Both the position numbers and the translations under genes were made by a program. Below the pieces are notes generated by a model, which was not told where the DNA came from, made no database searches, and saw nothing but the letters and a program-made list of their open reading frames with translations. This document shows, in pieces, positions 1 through 5,970 of a stretch of DNA of 5,970 bases. Source of the DNA: Prevotella sp. CAG:1185 (lineage in GTDB: Bacteria; Bacteroidota; Bacteroidia; Bacteroidales; Bacteroidaceae); the NCBI GenBank assembly GCA_000436695.1, contig HF992596.1, positions 1-5,970 of the forward strand. Direction: 5' to 3'. Numbering within the stretch: the stretch's first letter is position 1; every line of letters begins with the position of its first letter.

Positions 1-1
1 T

Positions 2-1159
2 ATATATAAACTTAAAGGCAACATAGACTCTGCCATCTCAATAAGAGAAAAACTTTACACTATGTACAAGAAAAATGGAGCCGACAAAATGGCTGCTATA
101 TCATTAGGCCCATTGATTACAACACTCGCAAAATATAATATGATTGAAAAATCTGGTAAATATTTAAATATTTATGAAAAAGAATCTGGTCTGTTTGACA
201 AATATGGAAATATAAAGAATGGACGTGAAATCTTTTACTCAATAAAAGGATATTATTACCTCTATAATGATTGCATTGATTCTGCAATATTTTATTTTAA
301 TAAATGTCTGAATACAACAAAAAGTTATCCAAGTGATTATATCTTTACTTATAAAGGATTGACTGAATTATACAAAAAACTTCATCGGCCTGACTCTGTT
401 GCGAAATATGCAGACTTAGCCCGTATGATGACAGATTCTGCGTATGCCCAGATGTCAACCGAACATCTCCAGCAGATGCAGGCAATGTACAACTATAACA
501 GATACAGGCAGACTGCCGAAGAGGCTGAGAAAAACGCATTGCGGACAAAATATATCAGCATAATCATAATTATGGCTATCATGGCTGCAGCCATTGGCGG
601 GGCACTGGCCGTGAGAACATATATAATGAGGAAACGCAGGGCAAGAGTTAACGAGATAAAAGAATATGAACGCAGCATCAGCGAACTGAAGAAGGCAAGG
701 CGCGAGCTGGACATACTGACCGAAAACAGACAGACGCGGATGGAAAGTCTGATTAAGGAGAAGGAGGAAGAGATTGAAAGGCTGCAAAAAGAGAAAGCCG
801 AATATGAGAAAAACAAGGACATTGCTGCCAGAATTACGCCGTTTGCAGACGAGCCGGTTGTAAGAATTTTACGTAGACATGCCGAAAAGGAGCACGTTAC
901 GATGAGCGGAGAAGAGCGCAAAATGTTCATAAGTCTGTTTGACAGCCACGAAAAGATAAGCCGGCTGAAGGCCGTTTTGAGTGAAAGCGAATACGAGCTG
1001 TGCCTCTTGGTCAAGCTGGGCTTCGCACCTTCGCAGATAAGTCTGCTCACCGGCCGCAGCAGGTCTGACATAACCAACATACGAAAACGTCTATACAACA
1101 GAATTACAGGCAAGGATGGAACGTCTAAAGACTTCGACAGATACATAAAATCCTTATAG
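2..1159 (+). CDS. Membrane-anchored TPR / coiled-coil / LuxR-like helix-turn-helix regulator (5'-partial)
   Basis: The reading frame is open to the left window edge, so the ATG at 62 is almost certainly internal; 385 codons are visible (position 2 = residue 1). Helical repeats of TPR type occur at about 3-22, 81-103 and 116-143, each with a DSA/DSV-A helix start (residues 9, 93, 131). A hydrophobic helix at about 185-204, followed by the basic stretch RKRRAR, is a single transmembrane segment with the C-terminal side in the cytoplasm. Residues 216-273 are a highly charged Lys/Glu coiled coil. Residues 326-370 (LSESEYELC...RKRLYNRITG) resemble a LuxR/GerE or sigma-region-4 helix-turn-helix, with LGFAPSQISLLTGRS as the turn region. 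Known Bacteroidota proteins of this architecture sense in the periplasm and bind DNA inside; dimerisation through the coiled coil is inferred. The missing N-terminus probably holds a signal peptide and more TPRs. The TPR half is far AT-richer than the coiled-coil/HTH half. The target genes are unknown; the two downstream outer-membrane genes are candidates. Confidence 0.85.
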   Translation: MYKLKGNIDSAISIREKLYTMYKKNGADKMAAISLGPLITTLAKYNMIEKSGKYLNIYEKESGLFDKYGNIKNGREIFYSIKGYYYLYNDCIDSAIFYFNKCLNTTKSYPSDYIFTYKGLTELYKKLHRPDSVAKYADLARMMTDSAYAQMSTEHLQQMQAMYNYNRYRQTAEEAEKNALRTKYISIIIIMAIMAAAIGGALAVRTYIMRKRRARVNEIKEYERSISELKKARRELDILTENRQTRMESLIKEKEEEIERLQKEKAEYEKNKDIAARITPFADEPVVRILRRHAEKEHVTMSGEERKMFISLFDSHEKISRLKAVLSESEYELCLLVKLGFAPSQISLLTGRSRSDITNIRKRLYNRITGKDGTSKDFDRYIKSL

Positions 1160-1191
1160 CCAGTATGTTATAAAATGCAGATTATGACATT

Positions 1192-1208
1192 TGTGAATTA
1201 TTTGTGAA
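1192..1208 (+). repeat. 17-bp element, copy A (tandem TGTGAA, 11-bp period)
   Basis: The sequence TGTGAATTATTTGTGAA contains TGTGAA twice with an 11-bp period, about one helical turn. Copy B at 1330-1346 matches 16 of 17 bases. Same-face tandem half-sites suit a direct-repeat binding dimer of a transcription factor. The element starts 33 bp after the regulator stop codon and overlaps a possible -33 TTTG at 1201. Binding-site function is inferred. Confidence 0.5.
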
Positions 1209-1231
1209 GTTTAATGCTTCAATAATCTTTG
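1201..1231 (+). promoter_or_regulatory. Weak candidate Bacteroidota housekeeping promoter
   Basis: TTTG (1201-1204), 19 nt, then AATCTTTG (1224-1231) matches the known Bacteroides pattern TTTG-N19-TAnnTTTG in all but one defined base. The predicted start is near 1238. No coding gene starts soon after and a hairpin follows at 1298, so if real it would make a short RNA. Such AT-rich matches arise by chance, hence the low confidence. Confidence 0.22.
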
Positions 1232-1297
1232 CAAAACATGTCTGCTCAGGATTATTCGAAAAGCTAAATATAAACAGGTTTTAATAAATATAAAAAT

Positions 1298-1341
1298 CAG
1301 ACACGTTTGCGTAGGTATGCAAACGTGTCTGTGAATTTTTT
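1298..1341. terminator. Perfect 13-bp hairpin, probable bidirectional terminator
   Basis: CAGACACGTTTGC (1298-1310) is the exact reverse complement of GCAAACGTGTCTG (1319-1331), with an 8-nt loop. A run of six T follows at 1336-1341 on the + strand, four bases after the stem, and a run of five A precedes it at 1292-1296, which is a T-run on the minus strand. It is the strongest stem-loop in the window. It could end the regulator transcript, although it lies 139 bp past the stop codon, which is rather far. An operator palindrome is the alternative. Confidence 0.65.
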
Positions 1342-1346
1342 GTGAA
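1330..1346 (+). repeat. 17-bp element, copy B (tandem TGTGAA, 11-bp period)
   Basis: TGTGAATTTTTTGTGAA differs from copy A only at its ninth base. It starts on the last two bases of the hairpin's 3' arm, and its central T-run is the terminator's T-tract, so ligand binding and termination could compete. It lies about 57-73 bp before the start predicted from the promoter candidate at 1365-1396, a position usual for activator sites. Function is inferred. Confidence 0.5.
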
Positions 1347-1364
1347 TTCTGAGTTGTCTGAAAA

Positions 1365-1396
1365 TTTGTTTTTATTATAAAATTTCCGTTCCTTTG
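1365..1396 (+). promoter_or_regulatory. Candidate housekeeping promoter for the first barrel gene
   Basis: TTTG (1365-1368), 20 nt, then TTCCTTTG (1389-1396), which matches seven of eight positions including the defined TTTG of the Bacteroides -7 element TAnnTTTG. The predicted start is near 1403, which would give a leader of about 187 nt for the gene at 1590 and would read through the bipartite motif at 1528-1557. It may serve as a second, constitutive promoter. Confidence 0.35.
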
Positions 1397-1527
1397 CGAA
1401 AGAAAAGAATAGTGCCGCAGCCGAGTATGAGGCTGAAGATGTTAACCGGAGATAATATATATTGCTAAAAAATCTGATTATCACTGATGGCTGTCACATC
1501 AAGAAAAGCAAGTTAAATCATGTTAAA

Positions 1528-1557
1528 GATGTCACAAAACGGTGCTTGCCTGCGTAC
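1528..1557 (+). promoter_or_regulatory. Bipartite promoter-like motif (ECF-type), copy 1
   Basis: GATGTCACAAAACG (1528-1541), 9 nt, TGCGTAC (1551-1557). The same 14-mer and 7-mer, with an 8-nt gap, stand before the next barrel gene at 3749-3777. Taken as a -35 GTCACA and a -10 CGTAC, the spacer is 16 nt, which is normal for extracytoplasmic-function sigma factors. Transcription would begin near 1564, leaving an A/T-rich leader of about 26 nt before the ATG at 1590. The identity of the two copies is seen directly; the sigma-factor reading is inference. Confidence 0.6.
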
Positions 1558-1589
1558 ACAATACAGTTAAACTAAAAAATTTTAGATAT

Positions 1590-3671
1590 ATGAACAAAAA
1601 ACGTTTATTATTATTTACGATAGTTCTTCTAAGTCTGGATTATTATGCAAAAGCCCAGACTGACTCGATAAAAAATTATAAACTCAACGAGGTGGTGGTT
1701 GACGGTACACGCAACTATGCCATTGCAGACGGTGTGGTTTACATTCCGTCAAAGGAAGCGAAGCAGCATGCCATAAACATAAACGACCTGCTGGCAAGAA
1801 TGATGGTGGCAGGACTTAGAGTTGATCTTGGTTCAAACAAAGTGGAAACAACTTATCAAGGCGAAGTGCATTTCTACATTGACGGCGTGGAGGCGGAAGA
1901 CTGGGAGGTGAAAGCCCTGAGACCGAAAGACGTGTTGCACGTAGAATATCTCAAATCGCCTGCAGATCCTAAATACAAAAATTATCAGGCAGTGGTAAAC
2001 CTCGTGATGAAGAAATACAAATACGGAGGATATGTGCTCGGCGAGGTTAATCAGTCGTTCGTCTACAACAGCGGCAACTATGGAGCCGCAGCAAAAGTGA
2101 ATACTGGCAAATGGACGCTTACGGGACTGGCAGAAGCCTACTACCGCAACGCTGACGACATAACGCACAACACCGGCACACAATACATATTCAGTAAGGA
2201 CAACATAATAGACAAGCTGACAGAAGAGACGCAAAGAGAACACACAAAGATGTTCACAACAGCCGTAAACGCAAGATACATAAGCGACAAGCTGACCTTC
2301 ACGGCATCGGCAGGATACAGATATGAAAGCACGCCGGTGAACAACAGCGACATAAACATAACCTATACAGGCAACAACGCACCCGACAACGGCAAGGCTC
2401 TGACGGAAGCGTCGTCGAAAGGCATGCTGCCATACATCAACACATATTTCCAGTTGTCAAAGTTGCCACGCAACTCAATGCTGTACGGCGCGGCATCGTT
2501 CTCTTACAACCATAACGACGCGTCTACTCTGTACACATTCGGCAGCCCGATATTCAATGCCACCGAGGAAGACGTGTATCTGCCTGACGTATGGATGTCA
2601 TACGCCTTTCCGCTATACAAACAAAACTATATGACCGTAACGGCAGAATATAAATCGGAAATATTCAACACGCTCTACACAGGAACGGACAACACACGAC
2701 AGAAACTCATAAACAACTATGTCTATGCCAGAGTGAGATATAACCACAAATTCTCTGACAACTGGTCGGCAAGCGCGCAGATAGAAGTGCCTGTAAACTT
2801 CTACAAGGTGAACTACGACGGTTATGACACCAAGCCATACGTAAACGGATTCGTAGTAATGAACGGCCGCATCGGAAAGAAACACTCTCTGTATGCATAC
2901 GCGCAAATTATGCAGATGCCGATAACTCCTTCATTCTATAACACCGTGGTGCGACAGGACAACGAGATTGAAGGCACCAAGGGCAACGCCGGTCTGAAGC
3001 CTCAACGGTATGCCTCAGCCCTTATGTCGTATGCATGGATGCCAATAAACGGATTTTCGCTTAACGCCGACGTTATGTGGGAAGAGATAATGCACGACAT
3101 TGTGCCCTTATGGCATGCGGAAAACGGACTTATGATTAAGGACATCGTTAACAGCGGCAACTACGACATCATATCAGCATCGCTTACACCGTCGCTGTCT
3201 CTTGCCGGCGGAAAGCTTAACATGCAGGCAAAGCTGTATTACGCACACGAGATGCATTCGGGCATAAGAAATTTCTCGTTAAACAACTATGGCTTGTACC
3301 CATACGTAAGCTACAACATGAACAAGAATTTCTCAGTGTCGGCAGGATACGGCAAAAATTTCAACAAGGGATTTATGCGCGGCGGATACGGCACAACGGC
3401 GCAATTAAGCGATAACCTTAAAGTGAATCTGCAATACACAGCCGGAAACTTTTACGCAATGCTGTCTGTAAACTCCGTACTGAGAAAACACGGCTGGGTG
3501 AAGTCATGGTTTGACAGCGACAATTTGCACAGCAGCGAATATCTGTCGCGTCCGTGGGACGGAAGATACGTCAGCCTGACGATGCGCTACACACTCGACT
3601 TCGGCCGTAAGACTGATCATGGCAACAATGCAAGGTTTGAAGGCAGCGCAAAAACAAGCGTACTGAAATAA
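1590..3671 (+). CDS. Outer-membrane beta-barrel protein, TonB-receptor-like, without carboxypeptidase-like domain
   Basis: A 693-aa protein of the outer membrane, probably a receptor or transporter of the TonB-dependent fold; the substrate is unknown. Residues 1-22 are a signal peptide (MNKKRLLLF..., cleavage after AKA, before Q23). LNEVVVDG at 32-39 resembles the link before the plug of Bacteroidota receptors. The plug spans about 40-142 (FYIDG 95-99, VEY 118-120, VVNLVMKK 135-142), and alternating Tyr/Asn-rich strands from about 146 form the barrel. ITPSFYN (445-451) and GNAGLKPQ (465-472) match the RPSY...GNPxLxP region of this barrel family. The last strand is YVSLTMRYTLDF, followed by a 19-residue hydrophilic tail. 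No N-terminal carboxypeptidase-regulatory-like domain is present, and the mature protein has no cysteine. An ATG at 1542 in the same frame adds 16 residues, but it lies inside the shared promoter-like motif and would bury the signal peptide, so 1590 is chosen. No Shine-Dalgarno sequence is seen. Confidence 0.85.
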   Translation: MNKKRLLLFTIVLLSLDYYAKAQTDSIKNYKLNEVVVDGTRNYAIADGVVYIPSKEAKQHAININDLLARMMVAGLRVDLGSNKVETTYQGEVHFYIDGVEAEDWEVKALRPKDVLHVEYLKSPADPKYKNYQAVVNLVMKKYKYGGYVLGEVNQSFVYNSGNYGAAAKVNTGKWTLTGLAEAYYRNADDITHNTGTQYIFSKDNIIDKLTEETQREHTKMFTTAVNARYISDKLTFTASAGYRYESTPVNNSDINITYTGNNAPDNGKALTEASSKGMLPYINTYFQLSKLPRNSMLYGAASFSYNHNDASTLYTFGSPIFNATEEDVYLPDVWMSYAFPLYKQNYMTVTAEYKSEIFNTLYTGTDNTRQKLINNYVYARVRYNHKFSDNWSASAQIEVPVNFYKVNYDGYDTKPYVNGFVVMNGRIGKKHSLYAYAQIMQMPITPSFYNTVVRQDNEIEGTKGNAGLKPQRYASALMSYAWMPINGFSLNADVMWEEIMHDIVPLWHAENGLMIKDIVNSGNYDIISASLTPSLSLAGGKLNMQAKLYYAHEMHSGIRNFSLNNYGLYPYVSYNMNKNFSVSAGYGKNFNKGFMRGGYGTTAQLSDNLKVNLQYTAGNFYAMLSVNSVLRKHGWVKSWFDSDNLHSSEYLSRPWDGRYVSLTMRYTLDFGRKTDHGNNARFEGSAKTSVLK

Positions 3672-3691
3672 AAGAGATGAAAATAGTCTAG

Positions 3692-3743
3692 GCGTAATGA
3701 CAATATGGCGGTTACGCTAAAACGGCTAATAAAAAAATTATTA
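3692..3743. repeat. Two weak inverted repeats after the first barrel gene
   Basis: GCGTAA (3692-3697) pairs with TTACGC (3712-3717) over a 14-nt loop, and TAATAA (3727-3732) pairs with TTATTA (3738-3743) over five A. Neither is followed by a good T-run, so they are poor intrinsic terminators; they may be 3'-end processing hairpins or chance. ACGCTAA also occurs twice nearby (3714-3720 and 3760-3766). Confidence 0.25.
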
Positions 3744-3748
3744 TAAAT

Positions 3749-3777
3749 GATGTCACAAAACGCTAAGCATTGCGTAC
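3749..3777 (+). promoter_or_regulatory. Bipartite promoter-like motif (ECF-type), copy 2
   Basis: GATGTCACAAAACG (3749-3762), 8 nt, TGCGTAC (3771-3777). Both blocks are identical to copy 1 at 1528-1557 while the sequence between and around them differs, which points to selection rather than recent duplication. GTCACA to CGTAC spacing is 15 nt. Transcription would start near 3784, giving a leader of about 96 nt for the gene at 3880, much longer than at copy 1. Confidence 0.6.
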
Positions 3778-3879
3778 TAACTATGAGTGAAGCACAATTC
3801 AAATAAAATCTTTCAAAAGACACAATAAGAAAGACGGGATATAAATGCATTGACGAAAACGAAAATAAAAACTATCAAT

Positions 3880-5970
3880 ATGAAGAAACTTACAATACTA
3901 ATCATCATGCTCCTTACACTTGCAAAGGCCTATGCACAGCAGATAAGCGGCAAAGTGGTGAACGAACAGGACATGCCAATGGAATATGCCAGCGTGGCAC
4001 TGATAAACACAGCCGACTCAAGTCTGATATCAGGAGGGCTTACGGACGAAGAAGGCAAATTCGTTGTAAACGACACGACACACTGCAAGACTCTGGCCGT
4101 AAGGGTAACATCGCTGGGCTATGAAACCGCCTATGCCGACATTCCGCTAAGCGGAGCAATACGCATGCAACCTCAGGCTAAGGCCCTTGAAGGCATAACA
4201 GTAACGGGAGTGAGAAAATTCATAAAGCACAACGCTTCAGGACTTACAATTGAGATGGAAGGCAACCCGCTCGCCAAACTGCCGTCGGTCAATGATGCCA
4301 TAAGAATGATGCCAATGATTGACGCAACAAGCGGCGGAATAGCAGTACTCGGCAAGGGAACGCCTGAAATATACATAAACAACAGACGCGTAAGGAACAG
4401 CAGCGAACTGAGCCAGTTGTCACCGGAAAACATAAAGAGCGTAGACATCATTACAGACCCGAGCGTTAAATACGGCTCAAGCGTAACGTCGGTGATAATA
4501 ATACACACCAAGAAACGCGACAATGGCCTGGCCGGAGTTATAACAGGCTCCGGAACGATGTCTGAAGTTGCATCAGGAAACGTAAACGCCGACTTTTCGT
4601 ATGTCTTGAAGAACGGATTAGGATTCTTTGTCGGAGGCTCTGTTACCGACAGCGGATTCAAACAGGACAGAACGTATGATGAGAAATTCAACAACAACAA
4701 AAACTATACATTAACAGAAGGCAAATATAACAGCCGCAGCAAATCAATGAACCTGCAGGCAGGAAGCAGCTTTGACTTCGGAGAAAGCAATTCGGCAGGA
4801 GTAAGGTACGAATTTTCGAGAACACCGTCAAGCAAATACAACGCGGACAGCAACATAAAGACCAACGCTGACGGACAGGAAAGCAGCATTGCTTCGGCAA
4901 ACGAATTGTTATCGCAGAGCATGCAGCATTATCTTAACGGATATGCCACGATTAAGTTCGGCGCAAAAAAGAACTTTGAGATTACGGCTGACGCCGACTA
5001 CCTGTACGGAGAAAGCAAAAACAATCAGAACACCACAGAGGACAGTAAGGGGATATACAGCATTGTGAACACATCAAACAGGGCATCGTATCATCTGATT
5101 GCCACAAAGGCAAACTTAAACATGGCTTTCGGTAAACTGTCCTTTGACGTGGGAGGCGAATATTCGTACACGTCAGACAGGACTGATTTTGGCAGCATTA
5201 TTGACGGCACAGGCTCACAGGCAAACGACTTTATTAAACAGAATCTTGCAGCCGGATATGTCAACGCAACATACAGACCGCTTAACAACCTGATGCTGAC
5301 AGCCGGAATGAGGGCTGAAGCGACAGACTTCACTTACTATAAAAACGGAGAACGAATAGACGGTCAGTCAAAGTCGTACACCGACTGGCTGCCGAGGTTC
5401 ACAATCAGCTATGCCGTAAAAGACCTGAGAATAGGACTTTCGTACAACACCAACATATACAGGCCGAGCTATTCCATGCTAAACAACAATTCGACATACG
5501 TGTCGCACACGTCATGGGAGACAGGCAACCCGCTGCTGAGCTCATCGACGCCACACAATATAAACCTGAGCATGGCATGGAAACAGACCATGCTTAACGT
5601 AACATATATAAGAATGAAAAGACAGATAGAATATGTATACATGCACATGCCTGACTATAACCTCAACATACGCAAGCCGATAAACCTGCCTGACTTCAAC
5701 ACACTAAACATAGTGCTGTCGCACAGCATGGATATCGGCTTCTGGCATCCGATGATACAGGGACAGCTCGCCATCTGTGACTTAAAATACGGCTCGCCAG
5801 AAGAGAGCTACAACAAGCCCATAGGAAGCATAAGTCTTCAGAACCGTTTCGACCTGCCTTGGGGGATATATGCATACCTTACGGGATGGTGGTCGAGCAA
5901 AGGCAATAACAACACTTATTATATGTACGACAACGCCTCGGTGTATGTTTATTTGTTGAAGAGCGTCGGC
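3880..5970 (+). CDS. Outer-membrane beta-barrel / TonB-receptor-like protein with carboxypeptidase-regulatory-like domain (3'-partial)
   Basis: The frame is open from the ATG at 3880 through the window end, 697 codons with no stop. Residues 1-19 are a signal peptide (MKKLTILII..., cleavage after AYA). Residues 22-96 are a carboxypeptidase-regulatory-like fold (ISGKVV, ASVALINTADSSLISGGLTDEEGKF in spirit of the family). LEGITVTG (103-110) leads into the plug at about 111-213, with GNPLAKLPSVNDAIRMMP, IYINNRRV (164-171), IKSVDIITDP and a final VIIIHTKKR. The barrel follows from about 215, including YRPSYSMLN (527-535) and ETGNPLL (547-553), hallmarks of the family Pfam calls outer membrane beta-barrel (OMP_b-brl_3). 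The C-terminal strands, probably some tens of residues, lie beyond the window. It acts in the outer membrane, perhaps in TonB-driven uptake; the substrate cannot be told. It sits 208 bp after the first barrel gene with its own copy of the bipartite motif. The start has an A-rich leader and no Shine-Dalgarno sequence. Confidence 0.88.
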   Translation, partial: MKKLTILIIMLLTLAKAYAQQISGKVVNEQDMPMEYASVALINTADSSLISGGLTDEEGKFVVNDTTHCKTLAVRVTSLGYETAYADIPLSGAIRMQPQAKALEGITVTGVRKFIKHNASGLTIEMEGNPLAKLPSVNDAIRMMPMIDATSGGIAVLGKGTPEIYINNRRVRNSSELSQLSPENIKSVDIITDPSVKYGSSVTSVIIIHTKKRDNGLAGVITGSGTMSEVASGNVNADFSYVLKNGLGFFVGGSVTDSGFKQDRTYDEKFNNNKNYTLTEGKYNSRSKSMNLQAGSSFDFGESNSAGVRYEFSRTPSSKYNADSNIKTNADGQESSIASANELLSQSMQHYLNGYATIKFGAKKNFEITADADYLYGESKNNQNTTEDSKGIYSIVNTSNRASYHLIATKANLNMAFGKLSFDVGGEYSYTSDRTDFGSIIDGTGSQANDFIKQNLAAGYVNATYRPLNNLMLTAGMRAEATDFTYYKNGERIDGQSKSYTDWLPRFTISYAVKDLRIGLSYNTNIYRPSYSMLNNNSTYVSHTSWETGNPLLSSSTPHNINLSMAWKQTMLNVTYIRMKRQIEYVYMHMPDYNLNIRKPINLPDFNTLNIVLSHSMDIGFWHPMIQGQLAICDLKYGSPEESYNKPIGSISLQNRFDLPWGIYAYLTGWWSSKGNNNTYYMYDNASVYVYLLKSVG

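Larger units (their letters stand above)
1160..1589. other. 430-bp AT-rich intergenic regulatory region
   Basis: No convincing gene lies here. A 67-codon minus-strand open frame at 1281-1484 crosses the hairpin and has no family resemblance, so it is not called. In order the region holds a 17-bp element (1192), a weak TTTG-type promoter candidate, a perfect 13-bp hairpin (1298-1331), a second 17-bp element (1330), a second TTTG-type promoter candidate (1365-1396), about 130 bp with no structure I can name apart from an isolated TGTCACA at 1492, and a bipartite promoter-like motif (1528-1557) just before the next gene. I saw no riboswitch consensus or tRNA. Confidence 0.7.

Noticed and set aside
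493..1146. 217-codon minus-strand open frame opposite the regulator
   Set aside because: It is antisense to a clear regulator; its Ser/Leu/Phe-rich composition is what the reverse complement of a Lys/Glu coiled coil gives, and no domain is recognisable.
1281..1484. 67-codon minus-strand open frame in the intergenic region
   Set aside because: It runs through the hairpin and both strands' A/T tracts, has low-complexity Phe/Tyr/Asn/Lys composition, and shows no family resemblance or promoter.
1492..1498. Third TGTCACA, 38 bp before the one in the bipartite motif
   Set aside because: The flanks do not match the 14-mer and no TGCGTAC follows at the right distance, so it is not counted as another copy.
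1160..1589. Riboswitch in the intergenic region, since outer-membrane receptors are often cobalamin- or TPP-controlled
   Set aside because: No cobalamin or TPP core consensus is visible on reading, and the predicted leader from the proximal promoter is too short to hold one.
1833..2359. Overlapping minus-strand open frames (136 and 72 codons) opposite the first barrel gene
   Set aside because: They are shadows of a gene with a signal peptide, plug and barrel motifs; codon pattern favours the + strand.
4173..4700. 175-codon minus-strand open frame opposite the second barrel gene
   Set aside because: It lies wholly inside the plug and early barrel of a well-supported gene and has no recognisable features of its own.
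1590..5970. A SusC/SusD polysaccharide-utilisation pair
   Set aside because: The second protein has its own plug and barrel motifs and an N-terminal carboxypeptidase-like domain; neither protein is a SusD-like lipoprotein, and no carbohydrate enzymes are present.

Overview
The window looks like chromosomal DNA from a member of the Bacteroidota, most likely the Prevotella/Bacteroides group. Three points suggest this. The encoded protein families (membrane-anchored TPR/helix-turn-helix regulator, TonB-receptor-like outer-membrane barrels) are typical of that phylum. The start codons lack Shine-Dalgarno sequences and follow A-rich leaders. TTTG-type promoter elements can be found. No RNA genes, insertion sequences, CRISPR arrays or attachment sites were seen. 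Genus-level placement is inference.

All three genes are on the + strand. (1) Positions 2-1159 hold the C-terminal part of a regulator: TPR-like helices, one membrane helix, a long coiled coil and a C-terminal LuxR-like helix-turn-helix; its N-terminus lies outside the window. (2) Positions 1160-1589 are a 430-bp AT-rich intergenic region. It carries a perfect 13-bp hairpin, two near-identical copies of a 17-bp element (each a tandem TGTGAA repeat on one helical turn), weak TTTG-type promoter candidates, and next to the following gene a bipartite promoter-like motif. (3) Positions 1590-3671 encode a complete 693-aa outer-membrane beta-barrel protein with signal peptide and plug but no N-terminal carboxypeptidase-regulatory-like domain. 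(4) Positions 3672-3879 are a 208-bp spacer with weak hairpins and a second copy of the same bipartite motif. (5) From 3880 to the window end runs a second outer-membrane barrel protein, with signal peptide, carboxypeptidase-regulatory-like domain, plug and most of the barrel; its C-terminus is cut off by the window edge.

The most informative signal is regulatory. Both barrel genes are preceded by GATGTCACAAAACG, then 8-9 nt, then TGCGTAC, laid out like the -35/-10 pair of an alternative (ECF-type) sigma-factor promoter. This suggests the two receptors are co-regulated from separate promoters rather than by read-through alone. The upstream regulator, whose domain order implies sensing outside the inner membrane and DNA binding inside, is a natural candidate to act on this intergenic region, perhaps through the duplicated 17-bp element, but that link is inferred. 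The substrate of the receptors cannot be read from the sequence.
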